From the NCBI RefSeq assembly GCF_900155945.1, contig NZ_FTMN01000007.1:186001-250000 (forward strand): a DNA stretch of 64,000 bases. Reading direction: 5' to 3'. The DNA comes from Marinobacterium stanieri. GTDB lineage: Bacteria > Pseudomonadota > Gammaproteobacteria > Pseudomonadales > Balneatricaceae. Both the position numbers and the translations under genes were made by a program. Below are positions 1 through 9,272 of the stretch, piece after piece (within the stretch, counting starts at the first letter, position 1; each line of letters starts with the position of its first letter). Under the pieces are notes generated by a model. That model worked only from the letters and a program-made list of their open reading frames with translations. It did not search any database and was not told the origin of the DNA.

Positions 1-1418
1 TCCAGATCGAACTCGATGATCCGATCCAGCGTTTCCGCTACGGAAATGAAAGTACCAATAGGCAGCGCCTCGCCCTGCTCATCAAATACCCTGGACATGG
101 CCTCTTCCAGAACCAGCTGATCATCGTCGAGGTTGTAGGCTCTCATGCCGTAATTAACCTCAACCCTCTGGTTATCAACCACATCGCCGACAAGCTGTTT
201 CCACTCATCCATGCTGCGCGTATTGGCGCTGTATTCGGTGATGGCGAAGCTGTTCTGGCCAATCAGGCGTGCCTTTTCGTAAGCTTCTGTCGCCGCTGAT
301 ATCAGCGCTGCGGTGGTACCCTGAGGGTCGAACGCCACGCCACCGATGTGCGCAACGCTGTCCTTATCGTATTCAGCTCCAAGCGCTTCAAGCCGCTTTA
401 AAATGGCCTTACACAGTGACTCGGCACTGGCCTGGTTCTGGCAGTCGGCAATCAGAATGAATTCGGCACCCACGATGCGGTACAGGAAATCACCGGCCAC
501 CCCTTCATCCTTGAGCCCGGCACGGGTTTCGTTGACGAAAGATTTGATGAACGTATCAACCTTGTCAGCACTCAGGGTCGCCGCAAGCTTGCCCAGTTCA
601 TCAATGCGCAGGATAAACAGGTAGCCCTGCTGGCGAGACATGAACCGCTCTTTCATCTCGGTTTCAAATGTTGCCTTGGTTTCAAGACCCGTCAGTTCGT
701 CTACATGCAGCCGTTTGCCGGTCTCCTCGAGGCGGTTATTCAGGTTGGTGATGACCTTTTCGATCTTGCCGGACATGAGGTTCATCGACTTGGCGACATT
801 CCGGATTTCGGTGGTCCAGGGCAGTGAATCAATTCGGGCAAAGTCGCCTTCGCCTATGCTCAGGGCCAGCTGGTTGATTTTGTTCAGCGGCCTCAGCACC
901 AGAAGCAGCATACAGAACAGCAGGATGACAAAGACAGCCAGTACGATGGCTGCAAACATTAGTGAATCCTGGGCCTGCTGCCAGAGTTTCAGGTAGCCAA
1001 GGCCCGGGTGCGTGGTGACGTAGACCGTTCCGCCGACCACCCAACCGGCATCAATTTCCGATTTGGCAGTGGATGTAGTCAGTGGGAACAGTTCGGTAAA
1101 CCACTCGGGCACCTGTTCGAAACGTTTGGGGTTGGTGCGGCTCAGCAGTTCTTCACCATCGATATTTTCCAGCCGTATCTCAAGATAGTAGCCACGGTCA
1201 AAGATGGAGTTGACCATTGTTGAGAGGATGGTGTCGTCTTGATCAAGAATATAGGGGCTAAGCGAGAGCCCGAGAGACGTCGCAGTATCCTGAGCATGTA
1301 CTTCGGACTCTTCCTGAAGGTAGTCGCGGATGTTATTCAGACTGGTGTAGAAGTTTATCGAGAAGATGGCCAGGAACATGGCCGATATCAACAACATCAA
1401 CTGCTTTGAGAGCGTCAT
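1..1418 (-). CDS. lapD: LapD-like c-di-GMP receptor (partial, C-terminus beyond the window)
   Basis: Inner-membrane receptor that in the LapD family binds cytoplasmic c-di-GMP and controls the periplasmic protease LapG, and so retention of a large adhesin. I translated this frame directly; it is open to the window edge. It starts MTLSKQLMLL behind an AAGGAG ribosome site, with TM1 at about 7-27, a periplasmic domain (HAQDTATSLGLSLSP, VNSIFDRGYY) typical of LapD_MoxY_N, TM2 at about 155-180 and HAMP. The GGDEF domain is degenerate, VGAEF instead of GGDEF. The start of an EAL-like domain has EAM where EAL is expected. Degenerate catalytic domains are what LapD receptors have. No lapG lies immediately upstream; that side carries lysE. 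The remaining EAL part lies outside the window, so ligand residues cannot be checked. Confidence 0.85.
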   Translation of the reverse strand, partial: MTLSKQLMLLISAMFLAIFSINFYTSLNNIRDYLQEESEVHAQDTATSLGLSLSPYILDQDDTILSTMVNSIFDRGYYLEIRLENIDGEELLSRTNPKRFEQVPEWFTELFPLTTSTAKSEIDAGWVVGGTVYVTTHPGLGYLKLWQQAQDSLMFAAIVLAVFVILLFCMLLLVLRPLNKINQLALSIGEGDFARIDSLPWTTEIRNVAKSMNLMSGKIEKVITNLNNRLEETGKRLHVDELTGLETKATFETEMKERFMSRQQGYLFILRIDELGKLAATLSADKVDTFIKSFVNETRAGLKDEGVAGDFLYRIVGAEFILIADCQNQASAESLCKAILKRLEALGAEYDKDSVAHIGGVAFDPQGTTAALISAATEAYEKARLIGQNSFAITEYSANTRSMDEWKQLVGDVVDNQRVEVNYGMRAYNLDDDQLVLEEAMSRVFDEQGEALPIGTFISVAETLDRIIEFDL

Positions 1419-1583
1419 CGAAAGACTCCTTTTTCATGCAGCCCACGCACAGGAACTGACACTGACCAAACGCTCGCCAGCAGGATTGGTCTTCGTACAT
1501 TTTGCAATGCGAAACGGATTCAGCTTAGTCCAGAGTTTCCGAATGTAAAAGCAAGCATTCTGCGATAACACAGCAGATAGGTT

Positions 1584-2198
1584 TTACCCCTGGGACAAAG
1601 CCAGCCGGGCACCAAAACCGATGAAAAGGCCACCGGTGATACGATCAAATCGCGAAATGACCCGCGGGCTCTGCATCCATCGGCTGATCCTGCTGGCAAT
1701 CAGGATTAACAGAGTAAACCACAACAGCGTGAGTACCGCGTGAACGCTTGCTAGAAAGAACGAGTACAGCGACACACTCATCTCAGAAGGAATGAACTGG
1801 GGTAAGAACGAGACATAGAAAATGCCGATTTTGGGGTTGAGCAGGTTGGTTACCAGACCCTGTCTGAAGGCCACCCAAGGCTGCAAACCGGGGTGGCTGC
1901 CATCAGAATCAATCTTTTTACGAGGCTGCAGCAGCAGGCCGAGACCGAGCCAGATCAGGTAAGCCGCACCAGCCAACTTAACGGCTAGATATAGCCATTC
2001 CGAGGCCTGCAATACAATCCCCAAACCGAGGGATACGGCGCCTCCCCAGGCCAAACAGCCCAGAACAACACCGGATGCGGCACAGAATGCCACACGCCGA
2101 TGACTGCCAAGCGACGCTCTCAGTACCATAGCCGTATCCACGCCTGGTGTCAGGGTCAGGAGTGTTGCTGCAATGATAAACGCGATAAACGAAGTCAT
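1584..2198 (-). CDS. LysE/RhtB family amino-acid exporter
   Basis: A 204-aa inner-membrane protein with about six hydrophobic segments, the normal size for LysE/RhtB exporters, which release amino acids or related metabolites. The N-terminus (LTPGVDTAMVLRASLG) carries the family's TPG-(P/V)-(N/D) signature after TM1. The middle NLLNPKIGIFYVSFLPQF matches the conserved NPK-ffxxFLPQF block. The ATG follows an AGGAG element. It stands alone between the LapD-like gene and an AraC regulator on the same strand. The exported substrate cannot be told from the sequence. Confidence 0.93.
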   Translation of the reverse strand: MTSFIAFIIAATLLTLTPGVDTAMVLRASLGSHRRVAFCAASGVVLGCLAWGGAVSLGLGIVLQASEWLYLAVKLAGAAYLIWLGLGLLLQPRKKIDSDGSHPGLQPWVAFRQGLVTNLLNPKIGIFYVSFLPQFIPSEMSVSLYSFFLASVHAVLTLLWFTLLILIASRISRWMQSPRVISRFDRITGGLFIGFGARLALSQG

Positions 2199-2368
2199 GG
2201 ACGTCTTTACTCCTGATTGCCTTGCACTGATATACCTGCAGCCTGTGCGGTAACGTAAGCCCTGCCGGATTCCAATAACTCAGTTGTGACACAGGACAGA
2301 AGCCTTTGTCGAGACCGGTTTAAACAGCCTGAAGTGAGGACCAGATGATCACTCCAGGCTGAACACCA

Positions 2369-3292
2369 TTACAGGGGTTTCAACTTGACGTAAATTTCCA
2401 TCTCAACGTACCCATCAACACGGGCATCATTCAGGTAATGCTCCATCATCGGGTAGTTATCCGGCTCAAATCCGCTATCCGGAAACCACTCGGCATAAAG
2501 GCCAAGCTGAGCCTGCAAGGTCTCTTCGGGTGTCCCTTTGAAATACAGCACCGCGTATTTGCCGGCGGGGATCTCCGACTTTACAAAGGGCTCCGCAACC
2601 GGCACCGACTCCGGAATGACGATTGCAGCGGTATAGCGGCACTTGTCGATTGGTGTAACCGTCGGGTTATCGTACGCCAGCGCAAAGCGAGTCTGTTTGG
2701 AGGCTGCTATTCCACTGTTTTCAGCCCAACCAATCAACCTGTCCCAGGTCGCATAGATGGATTCAGGGGTGTATCCCCCTTCGGATACCAGGGTGCTGAC
2801 AGGCATCCCGGCCAATTCCTTGATTTCAACATTCATGATTACATCCTTTTGCGGTTTGCTTTTTATCACCTCAGCAGTGATGGCATCAGGATATAAATCG
2901 AAGGGGTTGAAGACTTTTCCATACTTGCTTTGCAGTTTTCCAATCTTGCTATTTTTAATCTTGGCGGGATTACGTATTTCACTGGGACTGAATCCGAAAT
3001 GCAGACTGACAGCCTTGGAGAAATTCGCACTTGATGAGTATCCGTGATCCAGCGCGATTTGCGTGATGGGAATATCAGGTTTGAAAATCAACCTGTTAAT
3101 AGCACGTTCCAGCCGGCGCCTGGCGATATAATCGTTAACAGTTTCGCCCAGGACGGCGGTAAAAATACGATGGAAGTGATACTCCGAAAAATGGCTCACG
3201 GCGGCCACTTCAGACAGTAACAGCTTTTCCGGCAGTCGTTCTTCGATATAGGCCAGCACCCGCTCAATTCGTGCTTTGTATTTTTTATCCAT
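2369..3292 (-). CDS. AraC-family regulator with GyrI-like effector domain
   Basis: A 307-aa transcription regulator with the DNA-binding part first. Residues 8-105 hold two helix-turn-helix motifs (LSEVAAVSHFSEYHFHRIF and ITQIALDHGYSSSANFSKAV). The C-terminal 155 residues resemble the GyrI/SbmC small-molecule binding domain (opening MNVEIKELAGMPVSTLVSEG; CRYTAAIVIPE; IPAGKYAVLYFKG). Rob/BmrR-like proteins with this layout sense hydrophobic or cationic compounds and switch on efflux or stress genes. It is not divergent from an obvious target; the nearest same-strand genes are lysE downstream and an SDR upstream. Effector unknown. Confidence 0.92.
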   Translation of the reverse strand: MDKKYKARIERVLAYIEERLPEKLLLSEVAAVSHFSEYHFHRIFTAVLGETVNDYIARRRLERAINRLIFKPDIPITQIALDHGYSSSANFSKAVSLHFGFSPSEIRNPAKIKNSKIGKLQSKYGKVFNPFDLYPDAITAEVIKSKPQKDVIMNVEIKELAGMPVSTLVSEGGYTPESIYATWDRLIGWAENSGIAASKQTRFALAYDNPTVTPIDKCRYTAAIVIPESVPVAEPFVKSEIPAGKYAVLYFKGTPEETLQAQLGLYAEWFPDSGFEPDNYPMMEHYLNDARVDGYVEMEIYVKLKPL

Positions 3293-3477
3293 AACAACAA
3301 CCGGTGTCCGTTTTATCGAGGCTGATCAAGCCAAGAGAATACGCACCGGCAGCAGCCTTGCATAGCTATACCAGCGGGAGTCAGAAAAGCATCACACGAG
3401 TGAAAGCGGGAGCAAGTTCACTGCGCCTCTGCCTGAAGCGCAGTGAAACCGCGATACAGCGACTTGGAGCTGAATCT

Positions 3478-4257
3478 TTAGAACGTACCCGGGTAGGCAC
3501 CGCCATCCAGCAGCAGGTTCTGGCCGGTGATGAAGCCAGCCTGGGCACCACAGATAAAGGCACACATGGCACCAAATTCGGCAGGATCACCAAAACGCTT
3601 GGCCGGGCTGGCTTCGATCTGCTGCTGGCGTACCTGGTCAGCGGTAACACCCAGTTTTTTGGCATAGGACTCGACCGTTGAGGTCAAACGATCAGTTTCA
3701 AATGAGCCCGGCAACAGGTTGTTGATCGTCACGTTTTTAGCAACGGTTTCACGGGACAGGCCCGCGACAAAACCGGTCAGGCCCGTACGTGCACCATTGG
3801 ACAGCCCCAGAATAGAGATAGGCGCTTTAACCGCTGAAGAAGTGATATTGACGATGCGGCCAAAGCCACGTTCCAGCATGCCATCAACCACCGCCTGCAT
3901 CAGGAAAATCGGTGTCAGCATGTTGGCATCTACAGCGTCATGCCAGGATTTTTCATCCCAGTCGCGGAAGTCGCCGGGAGGTGGACCACCGGCGTTGGTC
4001 ACCAGAATATCGGGATCTGGGCAGGCTGCCAGTACTTGGGCACGACCAACCTCCGTTGTGATGTCAGCCGCCACCGCTTGAACGCTGACACCGGTTTGCT
4101 CGCTGATTTCCTTAGCCGTAATTTCCAATGCTTCCGGGCTGCGGGCATTGATCACCAGGTCAACGCCCTCTTCAGCCAGCGCCAATGCGCAGGCACGCCC
4201 TAGCCCCTTGGATGCGCCACAGACTATCGCCTTACGGCCTTTAATATTGAGATTCAT
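3478..4257 (-). CDS. SDR-family oxidoreductase, atypical active site
   Basis: A 259-aa Rossmann-fold protein of the FabG-like SDR group. The cofactor loop is GASKGLGRA (about residues 13-21) and NAGG follows at about 90. At the catalytic position (SSAVKAPISILGLSNGARTG) the usual Tyr of YxxxK reads Ser and the Lys reads Arg, so the classical Tyr-Lys pair is missing. The C-terminus (GQNLLLDGGAYPGTF) is a standard SDR ending. I chose the ATG at 4257, which has an AAGG element; a TTG two codons upstream also keeps the frame open. It may be a divergent reductase using other residues, or a binding protein. Substrate unknown. Confidence 0.9.
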   Translation of the reverse strand: MNLNIKGRKAIVCGASKGLGRACALALAEEGVDLVINARSPEALEITAKEISEQTGVSVQAVAADITTEVGRAQVLAACPDPDILVTNAGGPPPGDFRDWDEKSWHDAVDANMLTPIFLMQAVVDGMLERGFGRIVNITSSAVKAPISILGLSNGARTGLTGFVAGLSRETVAKNVTINNLLPGSFETDRLTSTVESYAKKLGVTADQVRQQQIEASPAKRFGDPAEFGAMCAFICGAQAGFITGQNLLLDGGAYPGTF

Positions 4258-4349
4258 AACCAAACCTTATTGATGCTGCTTGAGCATGAGAAGACCGAGA
4301 TGCGCGCAACACCCTGCCGACCTCCTCACTCACAGTGTTTTTGTCGTAC

Positions 4350-4637
4350 TTAAAGCCCTTCCACCACAACAACACGGCCGTGACTGCACTCATCGCGAAT
4401 CGATTTCAGGCTTTGATACAGGTCGCTGTAGTAAAATGCTTCAGCCTTTTCCATGGAGGGAAACTCAAACAACACAATGCGACGCGGTTCCCAGTCACCT
4501 TCCAGCACCTTGTGCTCACCACCACGGGCCAGGTATTTACCACCCGCCTCTTCAATCGCAGGCTTCGCCTTCATCATGAATTCCTGGTAGCGCTCAAGGT
4601 TGAAAATATCGATATCGAAAATAACGTACGCGGCCAT
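4350..4637 (-). CDS. DUF1330 family protein
   Basis: A 95-aa dimeric alpha+beta barrel-like protein of the DUF1330 family. The text MAAYVIFDIDIFNLERYQEF, KYLARGG and RIVLFEFPSMEKAEAFYYS follows the conserved family order: an opening strand, a Gly-rich turn, then F-P-S-x-E-xA. No enzymatic activity is firmly established for the family. The start at 4637 sits behind an AGAGGAAC element; the frame stays open further upstream but without a better start. It lies upstream of the SDR on the same strand, about 90 bp away, and may be co-transcribed with it. Confidence 0.88.
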   Translation of the reverse strand: MAAYVIFDIDIFNLERYQEFMMKAKPAIEEAGGKYLARGGEHKVLEGDWEPRRIVLFEFPSMEKAEAFYYSDLYQSLKSIRDECSHGRVVVVEGL

Positions 4638-4810
4638 CTTTGTTCCTCTTATTGTGCTGCGAATACCTGCAAGCTCCGGCAGGACTGTCACCACATACTA
4701 AGAGAGTCTGAAGGCAGCTATTTGACTTAATACGCAAGCAGGTTGATATCTTGCGATAGTAAGTGGGATCGATAGAGCGCGGCAATAACACTGCTTGCTC
4801 AAACCAGCAG

Positions 4811-5305
4811 CTAGTCCTCAAACCCCGTATCGACAAAACGTCCCTGATAAATATCCTGAGTTTGACCGCCTGTAATGGCTGGAATCAGCGTATTCAAAAA
4901 CTGGGGAAACAGTTGCAGCTCACCTAGACGGGCAACCGGCATCCACACCACATCCACCTGGTGTTTATCGGGCGCAGGGCCATTTCTCGGCTGGTAGTCA
5001 TCGGGGAGCGAGCAAAGAAACAGGAATTCAACCACATGACGCCAGGTGACCGGTTCGGTAGCACGCTGCTTGATGAAATCAGTCACGGCCACCAGGTTGC
5101 CAACCTCGGCACTGCTACCGATCTCCTCCTGACACTCGCGTTTGAGCGCATCAGCCAGGGATTCACCTGCATCCTGGCCACCACCGGGCAGGGCATAGCG
5201 CACACCACCGGTTTCATAGCCATCTTTTTTCAGCAGCAGAACCTGATCATTCTGAATTATCAGTCCCCGCACCGCGTTCCGTTTTTGAGGCTCGATTCCT
5301 GTCAT
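4811..5305 (-). CDS. Nudix hydrolase
   Basis: A 164-aa Nudix-fold pyrophosphohydrolase acting on a nucleoside diphosphate linked to some other group. The Nudix box is complete and spaced correctly: GGQDAGESLADALKRECQEE followed by IGS gives G-x5-E-x7-RE-C-x-EE-I-G. The N-terminus (VRGLIIQNDQVLLLKKDGY) is the usual first strands before the box. I prefer the ATG at 5305, with AGCAGGTG upstream; an in-frame GTG at 5326 would add seven residues. Substrate cannot be predicted. It sits between DUF1330 and a lytic transglycosylase, all on the minus strand. Confidence 0.92.
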   Translation of the reverse strand: MTGIEPQKRNAVRGLIIQNDQVLLLKKDGYETGGVRYALPGGGQDAGESLADALKRECQEEIGSSAEVGNLVAVTDFIKQRATEPVTWRHVVEFLFLCSLPDDYQPRNGPAPDKHQVDVVWMPVARLGELQLFPQFLNTLIPAITGGQTQDIYQGRFVDTGFED

Positions 5306-5401
5306 GATCCGGCACCTGCTCAACACAACTGTCCGTTCAGATTAGCAGTTTTATTGAGCCCGAAGCCACCAGATATTGGGTAAACCCGTAGTGCCCGATA
5401 C

Positions 5402-6094
5402 CTATTCGACGGTTTGGTAGCGGCGGTGCAGAATGGCCACACGCTTCACATAGGCTTGGGTTTCAGCATAAGGCGGTACGCCAGAGTACTCGCCAACAGC
5501 GCCGGGGCCGGCGTTATAGGCCGCAGTAGCAAGTCGGGTGTTGCCATCGTAGAGCTTCAGCAGTTTGGCCAGATAACGCACCCCGCCGGAGATATTCTGT
5601 TCGGCATCCAGCGGGTTGGTAACGCCCAACTCCCCTGCAGTGCCCGGCATCAGCTGCATCAGGCCCTGTGCCCCTACCCGTGACAAGGCGGCAGGGTTAA
5701 AGGCGGATTCGGCATGAATAATCGCCCGGACCAGCGCAGGATCTACCCCGTGGGCATCGGCAAAACGGTTCACGAGGTTGCGATAGGGTTCGAGAAACAG
5801 CGGCGTGGTTTCCCAGTTAACGGTTGAATTGACCTGACAGGCATAGCAGTCGAAGCGCACCACTTCGTACTCCACACCGCTGGGCTTCTCATCCGTAAAC
5901 GATAGTACCCCGTTATCCTTGCGGTATTTGTAATAGGTGCTTACCACGCCCGCTTTTTGCTGGGGGGCAATGTTGGTGTACTCCACACGGCCATCAGGGT
6001 GCACGATACGGCGCACCTCAGCCTGAGCCAGTGGCGACGCAAGCAATACACCTGAAAGCAGAAATGTGAAACAGAATCGGGACATTGGAAACAT
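5402..6094 (-). CDS. Lytic transglycosylase (SLT domain) with N-terminal DUF4124-like region
   Basis: A 230-aa exported murein-cleaving enzyme. A signal peptide ends at about LAQA. A DUF4124-type segment follows (VRRIVHPDGRVEYTNI), then a second short repeat of the same kind (GVLSFTDEKPSG). The Slt70-like catalytic domain covers about residues 105-225. Its catalytic Glu is in AIIHAESAFNPAALS, and GLMQLMPGTAGELGV and TAAYNAGPGAV are the other two SLT blocks. The protein should act in the periplasm, cutting the glycan strand and forming 1,6-anhydro-muramic ends. It may begin at the ATG at 6094 or at 6085; neither has a clear ribosome site. Confidence 0.93.
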   Translation of the reverse strand: MFPMSRFCFTFLLSGVLLASPLAQAEVRRIVHPDGRVEYTNIAPQQKAGVVSTYYKYRKDNGVLSFTDEKPSGVEYEVVRFDCYACQVNSTVNWETTPLFLEPYRNLVNRFADAHGVDPALVRAIIHAESAFNPAALSRVGAQGLMQLMPGTAGELGVTNPLDAEQNISGGVRYLAKLLKLYDGNTRLATAAYNAGPGAVGEYSGVPPYAETQAYVKRVAILHRRYQTVE

Positions 6095-6236
6095 GGCAGC
6101 AAATCAAACATAAACCGTTGAATGCTTCATTCTAGTGCTCTGTCACAAGAAATGCTGCCATCTGTAACAGCTTTGTCTATCTGGGTTGATCCTGTTCAAC
6201 ATCAGGGGGCCAATTGCCCCCTGTGAAACCAGCCTG

Positions 6237-8396
6237 TCAGTCAAACAGGTCGCGGTGCATCACACCGGACTGCTCCCAGCGCTGCAACTCCAGAGCGGCC
6301 TCTTCTGCATTCATGCCACGTGCCTGCAGCAATCCATGCAAGAGGTCATCAACGCCCCGCCCCAGGGTAGACGCGCGGCCGCAGATATACAGGGCTGCAC
6401 CACGGTTTATCCAGTCCATCAGCTGGTCACTGCGCTGCTGCAGACGCTCGGTAATATAGCGTTGCGAACCGCCGTCTCGGGAAAACACCGTATCCAGGTC
6501 GGTAATGACATTCTGTTGTGCCAAAGCTTCAATCTGATCCCGGTAGAGGAAATCACCTTCCTGATACCGGTTGCCGAACAGCAACCAGACCGGCCCTTTC
6601 CGCCCCGCCGCTGCCCGTGCTTCAAGAAAGCCGATAAAGGGAGCGATACCACAGCCGGTGGCGACCAGGATCAAGGGCTGCTCACTATCCTCGGGCGGGT
6701 TGAAGCCGGGGTGTGAGACCAGTTCAAGCTCGCGCGACTCACCTACCGGCCAGTTCAGGCAAAGCTCGCTGCTGCCCAATCCCAGCACCTCTTCTCCCTG
6801 CTCATTTTCATAGCGCAGCAGGCCGACCGTTAAGCGAATACGCCCGGGGCTCACATCTGATGAAGAACCCACCGAGTAGGTTCGAGGCTCGGCACCGGGT
6901 ACTGGCTGAACCTGGACCAGGTCCCCCGGTGCAAAGCGAGTCTGCTCCGGCACTTCCAGTATCAGGCCATAGCTGCTGGGGCTATCGGCATCCAGTGCCT
7001 CATCAAGGCGCACACGCTCAACCAGTTTCGCCTGACATGTCTGACGCTGGCGCTCCAGGGTTTGCGACTGAAGGGACCAGCCGTTGTGCTCGGCAAGCCG
7101 TTGCATCCAGGCAGACCAGTCATCAGAGGGGTCCCCATCCACTTCATGCAGCGGTATTTGTTCAACAGCACCCGCGTTCATCAGCGCTGTCTGCAGTTGA
7201 TGGCCACCGGCGCAGAATTGTCTGTAACGACGATCACCCAATGCCAGCAGACTGAAGCTGACATCCTTGAGTTGATCACCTTTAAGTGCCTTAACCCAGC
7301 TTTTTGCCATGTCCGGCAACTGTCCCTCACCGGTCGTGGAGCACACCACCAGCACCTGGCGGTAACGCTGCCAGTCTTCCGGCTTGAACGCTGGCAGTGC
7401 GCCCTGGTCAACCTGGATCCCGGCCTGCTCAAGCGCACCTGCCGTCGCATTTGCCAGCCCCTGCCCGGTACCGGTCTGGCTGGCAAAGAGCACCAGCACT
7501 TCAGCATTTCCGCTGACTTGGCTGGAGCGGGCCAGACGCTGGCGGCGCAGCCAGTTAATCGCGCCGGTCAGGGTAAGCCCCAGCACCAGACTGCCGGCAA
7601 GCACGTTAAACAGACCGGAGAACCAGCCTGCCCAAAGACCCTCATGGAGCTGCTTGGGCAAGTTGGATTCAACATCGATGGGGGTGACCTGCCCACCACT
7701 GACAACCAATGTCTGGTCCGAGGTTTGAATCAGGACGGAGCCCGCCTTGAAACGGCTGGCACTCTGAATACTCGTAAGATCATAGCGCTCTGACGCCTGC
7801 TGAATACCCTGCGCCAAATGCGTCGCGCCAGCCCCGCGTTGCAACCCCAGGTCTGGCCGCCCTACATGCAAGGTCATCAATATTGCCGTCAGCGGCAGCA
7901 GCAGCGCCAGCGGGAGAAGCCAGACACCCAGCCACTGGTGCCAACCGATCAGGGACTGGCTGAACTTGGGCCAGCCCAGGAACACACCTGCCACCATAAT
8001 CGCCAGCATGGCATAGGTGACCCACTCAACCAGCCAGCCGGCATCAACGAGCAGATCCTTGTGGAAGTCCTTCACCCAGGCAAAGAAAGCGCCCGTTGCA
8101 TCCTCGGCATCCCCCACTCGCTCAAAATCGCTCAAACGGTATTCGCCAATGCCAGGGGCACGCCACTGGCCATCAACATCACTGCGCTCGATAGAGCGGA
8201 TATTGCCGTCAGAGGATGCGGTTGATACCAGTCGTGTCAGCTGTGAAACATCCACCTCGCCTGGATAGGCAGAGGGTGCCAGATCCTCGACCACCGGCTT
8301 GAATGCCAGCACGATGCCGGTCAAGGTAATGAGGATAAACAGAGGGGTGAGGCACAACGCCAGCCAGCGATGCACCTGCAACAGGTAAGCTCTCAT
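6237..8396 (-). CDS. PepSY-TM / flavodoxin / FAD-NAD(P)H reductase fusion
   Basis: A 719-aa membrane flavoprotein. The N-terminal half has PepSY-TM helices (opening MRAYLLQVHRWLAL; further segments at about 125-175 and 260-285). Residues from about 300 form a flavodoxin domain (LFASQTGTGQGLANA). It is followed by a CysJ/P450-reductase-like module: RTYSVGSSS for FAD and VATGCGIAPFIGFLEAR plus YICGRAS for NAD(P)H. It is often labelled sulfite reductase flavoprotein because of the C-terminal half, but the membrane PepSY half points to electron transfer across the inner membrane, for instance to a ferric substrate. That role is inferred; a TonB receptor lies 7 kb away. AAGGATGG precedes the ATG. 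Confidence 0.9.
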   Translation of the reverse strand: MRAYLLQVHRWLALCLTPLFILITLTGIVLAFKPVVEDLAPSAYPGEVDVSQLTRLVSTASSDGNIRSIERSDVDGQWRAPGIGEYRLSDFERVGDAEDATGAFFAWVKDFHKDLLVDAGWLVEWVTYAMLAIMVAGVFLGWPKFSQSLIGWHQWLGVWLLPLALLLPLTAILMTLHVGRPDLGLQRGAGATHLAQGIQQASERYDLTSIQSASRFKAGSVLIQTSDQTLVVSGGQVTPIDVESNLPKQLHEGLWAGWFSGLFNVLAGSLVLGLTLTGAINWLRRQRLARSSQVSGNAEVLVLFASQTGTGQGLANATAGALEQAGIQVDQGALPAFKPEDWQRYRQVLVVCSTTGEGQLPDMAKSWVKALKGDQLKDVSFSLLALGDRRYRQFCAGGHQLQTALMNAGAVEQIPLHEVDGDPSDDWSAWMQRLAEHNGWSLQSQTLERQRQTCQAKLVERVRLDEALDADSPSSYGLILEVPEQTRFAPGDLVQVQPVPGAEPRTYSVGSSSDVSPGRIRLTVGLLRYENEQGEEVLGLGSSELCLNWPVGESRELELVSHPGFNPPEDSEQPLILVATGCGIAPFIGFLEARAAAGRKGPVWLLFGNRYQEGDFLYRDQIEALAQQNVITDLDTVFSRDGGSQRYITERLQQRSDQLMDWINRGAALYICGRASTLGRGVDDLLHGLLQARGMNAEEAALELQRWEQSGVMHRDLFD

Positions 8397-8523
8397 GGAA
8401 CAACCATCCTTAGAATTGATTGGCTTAATTCAGCAGTTGTTCAATTTTAACTTTCCCATGCTTAAACAAGGGTTAATTTAGCGTAAAGATATGTAAATAA
8501 CCTGGCCGGGAGTGGGCACCATT

Positions 8524-8553
8524 AAACATACAAACAGAGATGTATAGATGTTT
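8524..8553. promoter_or_regulatory. Imperfect inverted repeat upstream of tetR (possible autoregulatory operator)
   Basis: AAACATACAAACA and TGTATAGATGTTT face each other across four bases; about 10 of 13 positions pair. The half-site resembles that of the perfect palindrome on the efflux promoter at 13680-13707 (TGTATGAATGTAAA), so the same TetR protein may bind both. The resemblance is by eye only. Confidence 0.4.
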
Positions 8554-8616
8554 TTCAGGCCCCGATACGGTAAACTTAACCCTATTTCCCGTACACGTAT
8601 TTGGAGCTTTAACGCG

Positions 8617-9240
8617 ATGGTAAGACGTACCAAAGCTGAAGCTGCGGCCACCCGTGAGGCGCTCATTGATGCCGCAGAAGAGATGTTTCTGGAGCACGGT
8701 GTTGCCCGTACTTCTCTGGAACAGGTCGCACGACACGCAGGCATGACTCGGGGTGCGCTTTACTGGCATTTCAAGAACAAGGCCGACCTGGTCAAGGCCA
8801 TGCTACAGCGTGTCCACCTGCCCTTCCAGGATCTGTTTGACCAGGTTGATACGGTCTGCCCGCAAGCTTCGCCACTGGAAGCCATCCGTGCAGCCTGCAT
8901 CCATGGCCTTGAACAGCTGGAAACGCCGCAAAAAATCCGCGTGCACACCATTCTCACCTACCGTTGCGAACTCTTCGGCGATATCGACCCGCAGGAAATG
9001 GAGCGGGAAATCACTGAAGAAATCTTCGGGGTACTGCAGCACTACTTCAAGATGGCAGAAGCCCAGGGGCAGCTGAAAAACATCTCGGCTGATGTCGCGA
9101 CCGAAATGCTCTATGCGCTTTTATCCGGTCTTTTCCATACCTGGATTCGCCAGCCGGAAGACTACTCCATCTCGCAGCAGGGTCGCGTATTGCTGGACAC
9201 CCTGCTGAACATGATGGGCGGCACGGAAAGTCCTGACTGA
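8617..9240 (+). CDS. TetR-family repressor, AcrR/TtgR type
   Basis: A 207-aa regulator. The N-terminal helix-turn-helix (TSLEQVARHAGMTRGALYWH, then FKNKADL) is the signature of AcrR/TtgR/MexZ repressors of RND pumps, and the C-terminal all-helical part is the ligand and dimer domain. The chosen start gives MVRRTKAEAAATREAL, the family's usual opening; a longer frame begins upstream but would include the candidate operator. It converges with the RND pump genes, sharing a terminator. It most likely represses that operon from the palindrome at 13680-13707 and releases it on binding a toxic compound. Confidence 0.92.
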   Translation: MVRRTKAEAAATREALIDAAEEMFLEHGVARTSLEQVARHAGMTRGALYWHFKNKADLVKAMLQRVHLPFQDLFDQVDTVCPQASPLEAIRAACIHGLEQLETPQKIRVHTILTYRCELFGDIDPQEMEREITEEIFGVLQHYFKMAEAQGQLKNISADVATEMLYALLSGLFHTWIRQPEDYSISQQGRVLLDTLLNMMGGTESPD

Positions 9241-9272
9241 TTCCACATTAAACTACATAAACGAACACAAGA

